27,507 nt of DNA from Planococcaceae bacterium UBA3378 (GTDB taxonomy: Bacteria > Bacillota > Bacilli > Bacillales_A > Planococcaceae): NCBI GenBank assembly GCA_002359075.1, contig DEQA01000155.1:2969-30475 (forward strand), in the 5' to 3' direction. The notes beneath the pieces are model-generated. The model had not been told where the DNA came from and ran no database searches. It saw nothing but the letters and a program-made list of their open reading frames with translations. The translations under genes were made by a program, and so were the position numbers. Of the stretch, positions 13,834-20,816 are shown piece by piece. How positions within the stretch are numbered: the stretch's first letter is position 1; the number at the start of each line of letters is the position of its first letter.

Positions 13834-13862
13834 CTAAATCGCTTTCCTACTTTTGACTGAAT

Positions 13863-14567
13863 TTATATTTCACATTCGCCATCAGAGCATGTTGCCCCGC
13901 CTTCACCTACAAGCTGTATCGGTTTTCTTAAGCCGGCTTCTGCTGCGGCCTGTTCAATCGTCTGGGCAAATAAAGGCTGTGGCTGAGCACCGGATATCCC
14001 ATACTTCTTATTAATTACAAAAAAAGGTACTCCCCGTACACCTATTTGCTGTGCTTCATAAATGTCCGCTTCTACAGCATCCTCAAATTGACGACCGGCA
14101 AGAACCTCTTCCACTTTCGCCTGATCAAGCCCTACTTCTGCTGCAAGCCGCTTCAATACATCCGGACGGCCAATTGCCTCTCCTTCTAAAAAATAAGCTT
14201 TCATTAGGCGTTCATTATAAGCAGGCTCTTTTCCCAGCTCATTCGCTAACTTCGCCAAGCGGTGTGCAGCCATAGTATTGGCCGTCTTCATTTCATCAAA
14301 ATTATATTCAAGACCAACTTCTGTTGCGCGCTCCGCAATATTACCTGTCATTTTTTTTGCTTCTTCCTCTGATAAATTATACTTCTTTGACAGCGCCGTA
14401 TAAATTGGCTCTTCCATATCAATCGGTGTAGAGGGGTCTAATAGAAAGCTTTTATATTCTACTTCGATCTGTTCTTCATAGCCTGATTCTTTAATTGCCA
14501 TTTCCAATTGGCGTTTACCAATATAGCAAAATGGGCATACATAATCTGACCATATTTCTATTTTCAT
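13863..14567 (-). CDS. DsbA-family FrnE-like thiol oxidoreductase (YwbO-like)
   Basis: The 234-residue protein begins MKIEIWSDYVCPFCYIGKRQ: a thioredoxin-fold beta strand followed by the CPFC active site (C11, C14). The all-helical insert (about 60-165) and GVRGVPFFVINKKYGISGAQ, with the cis-proline, are as in FrnE/DsbA family proteins such as B. subtilis YwbO. The C-terminus has a second cysteine pair, CSDGEC, a CX4C motif like that reported in Deinococcus radiodurans FrnE. No signal peptide is present, so it should act in the cytoplasm. GGAGG 8 bases before the ATG at 14567 sets the start; the frame stays open for 37 further codons upstream, but these run through the promoter region. It is divergent from an FAD-Rieske gene. 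Confidence 0.92.
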   Translation of the reverse strand: MKIEIWSDYVCPFCYIGKRQLEMAIKESGYEEQIEVEYKSFLLDPSTPIDMEEPIYTALSKKYNLSEEEAKKMTGNIAERATEVGLEYNFDEMKTANTMAAHRLAKLANELGKEPAYNERLMKAYFLEGEAIGRPDVLKRLAAEVGLDQAKVEEVLAGRQFEDAVEADIYEAQQIGVRGVPFFVINKKYGISGAQPQPLFAQTIEQAAAEAGLRKPIQLVGEGGATCSDGECEI

Positions 14568-14589
14568 GTAATCGGCCTCCTTTTTCTTT

Positions 14590-14619
14590 ATTGTAACGAG
14601 GAGTTCCTCACTCCCACAA
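14590..14619 (-). promoter_or_regulatory. Candidate promoter of the FrnE-like gene with internal palindrome
   Basis: On the minus strand, TTGTGG (14619-14614), an 18-base spacer and TACAAT (14595-14590). The spacer contains the inverted repeat GAGGA-AC-TCCTC (14609-14598), which could be an operator. The -35 is weak, so this is tentative. Confidence 0.35.
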
Positions 14620-14694
14620 TTAATACGCTCAATGAATATTGCAAGGATATTTACCCAATACTTAATAAAAACTAACAAAGTAGGTTGGATAATT

Positions 14695-16065
14695 ATGAAA
14701 AAATCTCTATGGCTGGAAGCAAAAAAGCTAGTCTCGACGACTGAATTAACACAAGATGACAGATGTGAAATTTGTGTGGCCGGCGGTGGATTGTCGGGAA
14801 TTTATACAGCTTATCTCCTTGCAAAAAATGGGCACGACGTCGTTTTACTCGAAGGAAAGGAATCGATTGGTGCAGGAGCGACCTCGTTTTCTACAGGAAA
14901 GCTTACGGTTCAGCATGGTCTTAAATATTCCAAGCTTCCGCTAGAGGATGCCACCGTCTATTACGAGGCAAACCGACAGGCAATCGACAGACTGCTGCAG
15001 GAGCTGCCGCCTTCTCTTTATCGTCGCGCTACATCCTATATATATGCAACAACAGAGCAAGGGAAGAGGGATTTACAAAAGGAATATGAAGCTTATCAGA
15101 AAATCGGTATTCCTTCCCATGCAACAAATGAGACAGAACTGCCTTTTGATGTCACGCTGGCACTTGCTATTGAAAATGAGGCACAAGTAGATCCGACTGA
15201 ACTAGTGACCCATCTGGCGAATCTTGCCATTAAAGAAGGAGCTAGGATTCATACGAACTCCCGTGTGACAACTGTTAATGAAGATTATGTACAGCTGGCA
15301 AACGATGCACGTGTTCATTTCCAAAAATTGATTCTCTGCACGCATTATCCGATTTCATCTCTTCCGCGAATGTACACGGCTAAGCTTGCTATCAAGCGCT
15401 CCTATTTAACAGCCGCACCGACATCCGAGCTGCTGCTGGGTCAATATATTAGTGTAGAAAATCCAAGTCGTACGATAAGAACCGCCGAGGTTGGCGGAAA
15501 GCTCTACTTCGTTTATGGGGGTGGAGAGCATCCTGCTGGAACTGTCACTGAAACAAACAACTACTACGATGCATTTACACAGGAACTTCAAACGGTCTTT
15601 AATCTTCCGGCCCCTGAATACCTGTGGAGTAACCAGGATATGCAAACACCGGATGATATCCCTTACGTAGGTCCATTTGTAAAGAGCAGCGATACGATTT
15701 ACATTGCAACAGGCTACGACCAATGGGGATTGTCTAACTCCCTAGTAGCCGGGGAGATTTTAGCAAGCTGCATGGATAAGCAGGAACACCCTGCAAGCGC
15801 TATCTATAAACCAACACGCCACCAAGGGCTCGAAGGCTTACAGGAGGGACTTAAAAACACCGGTTTCATGGGGGCTGAATTTATAAAAGGGCATGTTGCT
15901 CGAAATGAAGCACCGACATGTACACATCTTGGCTGTAAAACAAGATGGAATGAAGGAGACCAGACATGGGACTGTCCTTGTCACGGTTCTCGCTTTAATG
16001 CTAAAGGAAAGGTAATTGAGGGACCTGCTGTTTACCCGTTGGAATTAGATAAAAAGGATGCCTAA
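14695..16065 (+). CDS. FAD-dependent oxidoreductase with C-terminal Rieske domain (YhfW-like)
   Basis: The protein is 456 residues from the ATG at 14695 (AGGTTGG upstream; an earlier in-frame ATG at 14632 has no such site). The N-terminus carries a D-amino-acid-oxidase-type FAD fold, CVAGGGLSGIYTAYLLAK with VVLLEG (about 27-55) and GAGATSFSTGKLT; the far part of the flavin domain has IYIATGYDQWGLSNSLVAG. The C-terminal about 55 residues are a Rieske [2Fe-2S] domain: CTHLGC and CPCHGS supply ligands C409, H411, C427 and H430. Two further cysteines, C414 and C429, are at the positions of the disulfide in bc1-type Rieske proteins. B. subtilis YhfW has this domain layout. The substrate is unknown; a role in oxidising an amine or amino acid with electrons passed through the cluster is inference. 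It ends in a terminator shared with ppaC. Confidence 0.92.
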   Translation: MKKSLWLEAKKLVSTTELTQDDRCEICVAGGGLSGIYTAYLLAKNGHDVVLLEGKESIGAGATSFSTGKLTVQHGLKYSKLPLEDATVYYEANRQAIDRLLQELPPSLYRRATSYIYATTEQGKRDLQKEYEAYQKIGIPSHATNETELPFDVTLALAIENEAQVDPTELVTHLANLAIKEGARIHTNSRVTTVNEDYVQLANDARVHFQKLILCTHYPISSLPRMYTAKLAIKRSYLTAAPTSELLLGQYISVENPSRTIRTAEVGGKLYFVYGGGEHPAGTVTETNNYYDAFTQELQTVFNLPAPEYLWSNQDMQTPDDIPYVGPFVKSSDTIYIATGYDQWGLSNSLVAGEILASCMDKQEHPASAIYKPTRHQGLEGLQEGLKNTGFMGAEFIKGHVARNEAPTCTHLGCKTRWNEGDQTWDCPCHGSRFNAKGKVIEGPAVYPLELDKKDA

Positions 16066-16080
16066 AACGGCATCCTTTCT
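16053..16080. terminator. Bidirectional terminator between Rieske oxidoreductase and ppaC
   Basis: Perfect 10-bp stem AAAGGATGCC (16053-16062) with GGCATCCTTT (16069-16078), loop of 6. The plus-strand stop codon TAA lies in the loop. Read on the minus strand it ends in T6, a strong ppaC terminator; on the plus strand the tail is TTTCTTC. Confidence 0.85.
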
Positions 16081-16085
16081 TCATA

Positions 16086-17012
16086 TTATTTAAATGCCTC
16101 TGTCAATACAGGGACAATTTGTTTTTTGCGTGATACAACGCCAGGCAGGCTGATGCGGCCGTTTACGATTTCGGAACCGAACGCTTTTGCCGCTGCTTCT
16201 GCCACTTGTCCTACAGCTACAGCAGTTGAATCATTATTTAAAATATCCGTTACAACGAAGAAGAATAGATCTAATCCATTATCCGCCGCATTTTTATTCA
16301 ACAGGTTTGTCAGCTCTTCCTGACGGCCTAATACATCCTCAACATCAACAGCATTTACCTGTGCAACAACAGCTTTGTATTCTCCGAATTCAAAGCCTTT
16401 TGCATCTAAAGAAAGTAAATCCTCTAATGATTTATCGGAAAGATCGGCACCTGCCTTTAACATAGCCAATCCATATTCTGCTGCATCGACGCCTGCAATG
16501 GCTGCCAATTCCTTACCGGCCTGTACATCTTGCTCTGTGCATGTTGGAGATTTAAACAGCAATGTATCGGATACAATAGCTGATAGCATAAGCCCTGCAA
16601 TATTTGCCGGAATCTCTATGCTATTTTCTTTAAAAATTTTATTTAAGATTGTTGCTGTACATCCAACAGGCTCTGCACGGAAGTAAAGTGGATCTGCTGT
16701 TTGGAAGTTAGCGATACGATGATGATCAATCACCTCTGCGATTTGCACTTCTTCAATCCCATCAGCGGATTGCTGGAATTCATTATGGTCGACTAGAATG
16801 ACTCTTTCTGCTTCTTCCTTTACGTTTGAAATAAGGCGGGGAGCTTCGAAGCCGAACTTTTCCAAAGCAAATTTCGTTTCATTGTTTATTTCGCCTAATC
16901 TCACTGCCTCTGCATCTACCCCAAGCTGCTGTTTTACATACGCATATACAATGGCAGATGTAATAGTATCTGTATCTGGGTTTTTGTGACCGAACACTAA
17001 TACGTTACTCAT
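16086..17012 (-). CDS. ppaC: Manganese-dependent inorganic pyrophosphatase (family II)
   Basis: The 308-residue DHH-family enzyme is near-identical in length to B. subtilis PpaC (309). Metal ligands are at the known positions: H9, D13 and D15 in GHKNPDTDT, D75 in VDHN, and D96-H97-H98 in IDHH. The C-terminal DHHA2 domain carries the substrate block SRKKQ near residue 297. It hydrolyses pyrophosphate to drive biosynthetic reactions in the cytoplasm and depends on Mn or Co. AGGAGG lies about 12 bases before the ATG, slightly longer than usual. It ends at a hairpin shared with the convergent FAD-Rieske gene. MntR elsewhere in the window governs Mn levels, but no MntR site was seen here. Confidence 0.97.
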   Translation of the reverse strand: MSNVLVFGHKNPDTDTITSAIVYAYVKQQLGVDAEAVRLGEINNETKFALEKFGFEAPRLISNVKEEAERVILVDHNEFQQSADGIEEVQIAEVIDHHRIANFQTADPLYFRAEPVGCTATILNKIFKENSIEIPANIAGLMLSAIVSDTLLFKSPTCTEQDVQAGKELAAIAGVDAAEYGLAMLKAGADLSDKSLEDLLSLDAKGFEFGEYKAVVAQVNAVDVEDVLGRQEELTNLLNKNAADNGLDLFFFVVTDILNNDSTAVAVGQVAEAAAKAFGSEIVNGRISLPGVVSRKKQIVPVLTEAFK

Positions 17013-17360
17013 CTTAATCTTATTCCTCCTATAGAATGCAATCTACTTGTATTTACCGAATTCATTTTAACATACCTCGATACAGGAAGAAAAATAGAAC
17101 TTTTTATTGCTGTATTTTGGTTTTGAAAGCTAACAGGATATTGTCCAAAGACGTATTGTCATCCTTCATTTTTCATCTCCATTTTCTTAAAAGTACCCAA
17201 AATAATTTATCTAATTACTTTTTGAGGAAATCTGTCACATTCAACCAAAGAAGGATGAAAATTATTGTATATTTTGCCGCGAATCATTATTAAAAAAATG
17301 CCTTTTATGATAAAATTATAGGGTAATGACACTTTATTTAAAACAGAAACGAGGATTCTT
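17013..17360. other. Intergenic region between divergent ppaC and GNAT genes
   Basis: The 348 bases hold the upstream regions of two divergent genes and no convincing small gene. A weak plus-strand promoter for the acetyltransferase is TTATTA (17287-17292), an 18-base spacer and TAAAAT (17311-17316). An 8-bp inverted repeat, CATCCTTC (17160-17167) and GAAGGATG (17250-17257), spans the middle; its arms are 82 bases apart and its meaning is unknown. I saw no riboswitch-like fold. Confidence 0.4.
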
Positions 17361-18164
17361 ATGACGAAGAAAATGGAGAAGAAATACATTCCATTAGCTG
17401 AGTTCTTCCAAAATTCCACTCAACCTGAAATAACGCTGACGTATGAAGCAATCGAAAATATTATGGGTCAGGAATTGCCCAATGCAGCTTATTTAAATTT
17501 AAGCTGGTGGAAGAAAACAAAGCCGCCCCTTTCCCATTACTTATCATGGGTCAACGCTAACTACAATGTAATAGATGTAAAACTGGGTAGATCTGTAACT
17601 TTCTCCCGTGTATCAAATAATGAGAATGACGGTGAAGCTCAAGGAAACAATGCCCATACATATATCATCCGCCCGATCGAAAGCGATGATGCCCGCGCAT
17701 TCATTAACCTGCAGGAAACCGTATTTAATGAATGCCATTTCGAATATTATGATTGTAATGAGCAAAATTTAACCGTTCAGCAAGTCAGAAAAGTTTTGAC
17801 TGAATGGCGAAAAACAAAAACAAGCACTATTCTACTTTGTATTGTAAACGGTGAATTCGCTGGCTATACCCTGATTAACGGCCATACATCTTCCCGTACG
17901 AAACATGTAGCCTCTTTACGCATTGGTGTGATAGAAGCATATCAGAATATTGGTATAGGTACTTCATTGCTTAACCAAGCCGAATCCTGGTGTGCGGAGC
18001 ATCAAATCGAACGATTAGAAGCACAAATCGTTGTTACTAATGAAAAGGCAAAGGCATTGTTCGAAAAAAATGGTTACGTATGTGAAGGAACAAGAAAAGG
18101 CTCCTTCAAGATTGAAGATGAACTTCAGGATGAATTCTACTACAGCAAATTTTTGCCAAAATAA
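17361..18164 (+). CDS. GNAT acetyltransferase with an extra N-terminal domain
   Basis: This is a two-part protein of 267 residues. Residues about 9-84 form a separate small domain: YIPLAEFFQ, EITLTYEAIENIMGQELP, a WW pair at 49-50, and a YNVIDVKLGRSVTFSRV end. That pattern resembles the uncharacterised DUF7662-type domain often found beside nucleases or alone. After a polar linker (85-100), residues about 101-267 form a GNAT fold: YIIRPIESDDARAFINLQETVF, SLRIGVIEAYQNIGIGTSLL (the acetyl-CoA loop) and AKALFEKNGYVCEGTRKGSF, as in ribosomal-protein or amino-acid N-acetyltransferases. The substrate is unknown. GAGG lies 8 bases before the ATG. It is transcribed divergently from ppaC and ends at a long hairpin shared with the rpiR-type gene. 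Confidence 0.85.
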   Translation: MTKKMEKKYIPLAEFFQNSTQPEITLTYEAIENIMGQELPNAAYLNLSWWKKTKPPLSHYLSWVNANYNVIDVKLGRSVTFSRVSNNENDGEAQGNNAHTYIIRPIESDDARAFINLQETVFNECHFEYYDCNEQNLTVQQVRKVLTEWRKTKTSTILLCIVNGEFAGYTLINGHTSSRTKHVASLRIGVIEAYQNIGIGTSLLNQAESWCAEHQIERLEAQIVVTNEKAKALFEKNGYVCEGTRKGSFKIEDELQDEFYYSKFLPK

Positions 18165-18205
18165 TAAAACTGCCCGGTAAGGTTGTCTTACCGGGCAGTT
18201 TTATT
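18163..18205. terminator. Bidirectional terminator between GNAT and RpiR genes
   Basis: A perfect 19-bp stem (18163-18181 with 18187-18205; core CTGCCCGGTAAG) with a 5-base loop. It begins inside the acetyltransferase stop codon and ends one base before the stop codon of the convergent rpiR-type gene, with A/T tails on both sides. Confidence 0.92.
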
Positions 18206-19051
18206 TCAGACCGTTTCCATTAAAGCATCAGTCATATAGTTTTTACTTTTACTGCTAACAGTTTGATAATGCTCTTTATGCTGCATAACCATGCGTTCAA
18301 CGATTGCGTGCAGCAGAGAGAAAATGGCAATATCACATGCAATAACTTTTTGACTGTCTTTTCCTACAGTAAAGAGGAGATCCGCCTGTTCTTGCAAAAG
18401 ACAAGGCTCCTCTTCTGTAACAGCAATTACCTTGCAGTTTTTTCGTTTTACTAATTCCACTACCGCCCGGACATCTTCCTCATGTTCGTTGACCTCTACT
18501 ACAAAAAGAACGGATTTTTCATTCATCTTTGTTAAATCGATTGCCATTCTTTCTGTCTTGTAACTCATGAAATATACTTCATTCCGATAAGGTGCCAAAC
18601 TGTTGTATAGGAACAAGGCCGCTGGAGTCGACTCCCTCATCCCTAAAATAAATATGCGCTCTGCACTGTGGAGTATGTTAATTGTTTTTGTAAAATCAGG
18701 CTCACTAATATTTTGCATCAGCTCTATAATACCATCTACATCTCTGGACATGACTTCATTACATGGAATATTCTGTTTTTTATAGATACGCTTTTTTAAA
18801 GCCTGGGGAGCAGCCCCGTTTTTTTCGATTAAATACTCTTTTATTTTTTGTTGGAGCTCGTTAAAGCCTGATAAATCCATTGCATAACAAAAACGAATCA
18901 CTGTTGACTCACTTACGCCAGCTTGTCTACCTACTTCAGAAGCCACTTGCGTTGTAATAATAGTCGGATTATCAATTACAAATTGCGCTACCTTACGTTG
19001 CCCTTTGGACAATCTGATGTATTTTTTTTTAATACTGTCGCAAATACTCAT
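18206..19051 (-). CDS. RpiR-family transcriptional regulator (HTH plus SIS domain)
   Basis: The 281-residue protein has an N-terminal RpiR helix-turn-helix (about 1-77: LSKGQRKVAQFVIDNP, VASEVGRQAGVSESTVIRFC, LSGFNELQQKIKEYL) and a SIS sugar-phosphate isomerase-like domain (about 115-250: AERIFILGMRESTPAALFLYN, NEKSVLFVVEVNEHEEDV, KVIAVTEE). Family members respond to phosphorylated sugars or related small molecules. No sugar gene is near; the upstream neighbour is the niacin transporter, separated by a terminator, so the target is unknown. AAAGGA lies 8 bases before the ATG. A palindrome overlapping its -10 suggests autoregulation. Confidence 0.92.
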   Translation of the reverse strand: MSICDSIKKKYIRLSKGQRKVAQFVIDNPTIITTQVASEVGRQAGVSESTVIRFCYAMDLSGFNELQQKIKEYLIEKNGAAPQALKKRIYKKQNIPCNEVMSRDVDGIIELMQNISEPDFTKTINILHSAERIFILGMRESTPAALFLYNSLAPYRNEVYFMSYKTERMAIDLTKMNEKSVLFVVEVNEHEEDVRAVVELVKRKNCKVIAVTEEEPCLLQEQADLLFTVGKDSQKVIACDIAIFSLLHAIVERMVMQHKEHYQTVSSKSKNYMTDALMETV

Positions 19052-19324
19052 ACCTCATTTCCTTTCTTTTTTCAATAATTGAATGGTTTCAGCGATGTCA
19101 ACCTAATTCATAAGATGGTCCATATAATAAAAAATACATTAACATGAATAATTAGTGAATACAATGATTTTTCTGAAAAAACTTCGTCGCTTTAATGAAC
19201 AAAAACGTTTTCGGTACAAAAACGGCAAAACGCCTGCTTTTAATAAAAATGTCTAAAAGATTTAATAACTTCTTTTCATCTTTCTTGGAAAGGAACATAT
19301 TCCCCTACTCATCGATATACAAAA
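19052..19324. other. Upstream region of the rpiR-type gene
   Basis: About 270 A/T-rich bases without a gene. A minus-strand promoter candidate is TTGACA (19101-19096), an 18-base spacer and TATTGA (19077-19072). The -10 lies in the inverted repeat TTCAAT-A-ATTGAA (19071-19083), a possible operator. The rest, 19102-19320, shows no ORF with a ribosome binding site and no stable hairpin that I could find. Confidence 0.45.
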
Positions 19325-19366
19325 AAGAGAGAAACTGATATGCTTTTCGGCATTCGTTTCCCTCTT
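19322..19366 (-). terminator. Terminator of niaP
   Basis: Stem AAGAGAGAAAC (19325-19335) with GTTTCCCTCTT (19356-19366), one G-U pair, plus an inner ATGC/GCAT pairing; on the minus strand it ends in TTTTTTG. It starts 6 bases past the niaP stop. Confidence 0.8.
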
Positions 19367-19372
19367 GTTAAG

Positions 19373-20617
19373 CTAACGTAATTCTGTTTGTTTCGTTTCT
19401 TTTCCTAAAAAAATGACAGCTGCTGCCCCAATTAAAATAGCGATACAAAAAATGGTGAAAATCGTGCCGTATCCGTATCCTTTCCCTAGCAGCAACCCGA
19501 CAAGCAGAGGACCGAAAATCCCTCCTACTCGACCTACTGCTGCTGCCATTCCTGCCCCGGTACCGCGTATAACAGCGGGGTACTGCTCCGGTGTATAGGC
19601 GTACAAAGCTCCCCATGCGCCTAAATTAAAGAAAGACAGCAGCATACCCGAGATCAGAAGAACCGATATCGTTTCTGCATTGCCAAACACAACGGCGCTG
19701 GCAGCTGTTCCTGTTAAATATAAAACAAGCACAAACTTACGTCCAAACCTTTCGATAAACCAGGCTGCCGTAAAATATCCAGGCAATTGGGCTAATGTCA
19801 TGACCAATACATATTTAAAGCTGGAAATTAAATCAAACCCCTTTCCGACCATGACACTCGGTAACCAAAGGAACATACCGTAATAAGAAAAAACAACAGC
19901 AAACCATAAAATCCACATCATGAGGGTAGATTTTGCATATTCCTTAGACCAAACAGCTGCCATGTTTTGAAAGATGGAGCGTTTTTTTGTTTCGGCCTTT
20001 ACGGCAAATTGCGGGGAATCCGGTAATTTCAACCGGATATAGACTGCATAAAATGCCGGTAATGCTGTCAATAATAAGGCAATGCGCCAGCCTTCAACCG
20101 GCCAGAAATCTGCCGGAATGACAAAATAGGAAATAACGGCTGCTATAAGCCAGCCCCCTGCCCAAAAACTTTCAAGTAATACAACGATCCGTCCGCGTTC
20201 TTCCGCTTCTACACTTTCCGAAACAAGAGTCGAGGCAACAGGCAGTTCACCGCCAAGCCCCATTCCGATTAAAAACCGTAAAACGAGAAATACCGTTAAT
20301 GTGGCAGCGAAGGCTGAAAGGCCGCTTGCTACAGAAAAAAGAACTAATGTCCACATGAAGATTTGCTTGCGTCCTACTTTATCTGCCAATACCCCAAACA
20401 GTAATGCGCCAACTGCCATCCCAATGGAATTGACACTACCGATCCATCCCATCTGCGTGGAATTCAAACCCCAATCCACACTGATAGCTGCTATGACGAA
20501 CGAGAGAATCCCGACATCCATCGCATCAAACATCCATCCTACCCCTGCCACTCCTAACAATTTATTACGGGAAAGTGGCTGTACATGTACCGTTTCCTGT
20601 TCTTTTGCTTGCACCAT
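19373..20617 (-). CDS. niaP: Niacin transporter NiaP (major facilitator superfamily)
   Basis: The 414-residue protein is an MFS permease with 12 predicted membrane helices. It is closely similar along its length, as I recall, to B. subtilis NiaP (YceI): KLLGVAGVGWMFDAMDVGIL at the start, IGSVNSIGMAVGALLFGVLADKVGRK (loop 2-3 motif), GMGLGGELPVASTLVSESVEAEERGR, SYYGMFLWLPSVM and LGAWGALYAYTPEQYP. NiaP imports nicotinate or nicotinamide for NAD synthesis. The ATG at 20617 is preferred (AGGTG 6 bases upstream) over an in-frame GTG three codons earlier. It has a good promoter and lies divergent from thrC. A segment between promoter and start may be a NiaR site. The Lys/Gln-rich tail ends KETKQTE as in the homologue. 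Confidence 0.93.
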   Translation of the reverse strand: MVQAKEQETVHVQPLSRNKLLGVAGVGWMFDAMDVGILSFVIAAISVDWGLNSTQMGWIGSVNSIGMAVGALLFGVLADKVGRKQIFMWTLVLFSVASGLSAFAATLTVFLVLRFLIGMGLGGELPVASTLVSESVEAEERGRIVVLLESFWAGGWLIAAVISYFVIPADFWPVEGWRIALLLTALPAFYAVYIRLKLPDSPQFAVKAETKKRSIFQNMAAVWSKEYAKSTLMMWILWFAVVFSYYGMFLWLPSVMVGKGFDLISSFKYVLVMTLAQLPGYFTAAWFIERFGRKFVLVLYLTGTAASAVVFGNAETISVLLISGMLLSFFNLGAWGALYAYTPEQYPAVIRGTGAGMAAAVGRVGGIFGPLLVGLLLGKGYGYGTIFTIFCIAILIGAAAVIFLGKETKQTELR

Positions 20618-20623
20618 TCTATT

Positions 20624-20641
20624 CACCTGTCTTTACACTTG
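20624..20641. promoter_or_regulatory. Possible NiaR-type operator of niaP
   Basis: The segment CACCTGTCTTTACACTTG lies between the predicted transcription start and the niaP ATG, overlapping the ribosome binding site. niaP genes in Bacillales are known NiaR (YrxA) targets, and the ACCTGTCTTTACA half resembles what I remember of that motif. A separate GTAATTAC palindrome (20641-20648) lies at the start point. Assignment is tentative. Confidence 0.3.
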
Positions 20642-20654
20642 TAATTACTTATTT

Positions 20655-20683
20655 ACTATACATTTGTTTCTAGAAAGTGACAA
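20655..20683 (-). promoter_or_regulatory. SigA-type promoter of niaP
   Basis: On the minus strand, TTGTCA (20683-20678), a 17-base spacer and TATAGT (20660-20655). Confidence 0.7.
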
Positions 20684-20731
20684 TAGAAAACTTTAAATAT
20701 CAAATTGTTTCGACTATTTATCTGTTTCCTA

Positions 20732-20760
20732 TTGAAATAGATTTTCAGTAGGAGTAAAAT
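20732..20760 (+). promoter_or_regulatory. SigA-type promoter of thrC-thrB
   Basis: TTGAAA (20732-20737), a 17-base spacer and TAAAAT (20755-20760), about 57 bases before the thrC ATG. A small inverted repeat, CTATT-GA-AATAG (20729-20740), overlaps the -35 and could be an operator. The leader is too short for a T-box, and I see no terminator-antiterminator pair. Confidence 0.65.
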
Positions 20761-20816
20761 GTCTCTTATAAAAAAACAAATGTTCATCTAGTGAGCACAA
20801 AGGAGCTTGTCTTGTT

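Noticed and set aside
17013..17360. Riboswitch or small RNA between ppaC and the acetyltransferase gene
   Set aside because: No conserved riboswitch core and no hairpin-plus-T-run terminator was seen; only a widely spaced 8-bp inverted repeat.
20729..20816. T-box or other threonine-responsive leader before thrC
   Set aside because: The leader from the predicted start point is only about 50 bases and contains no specifier-loop fold or terminator hairpin.
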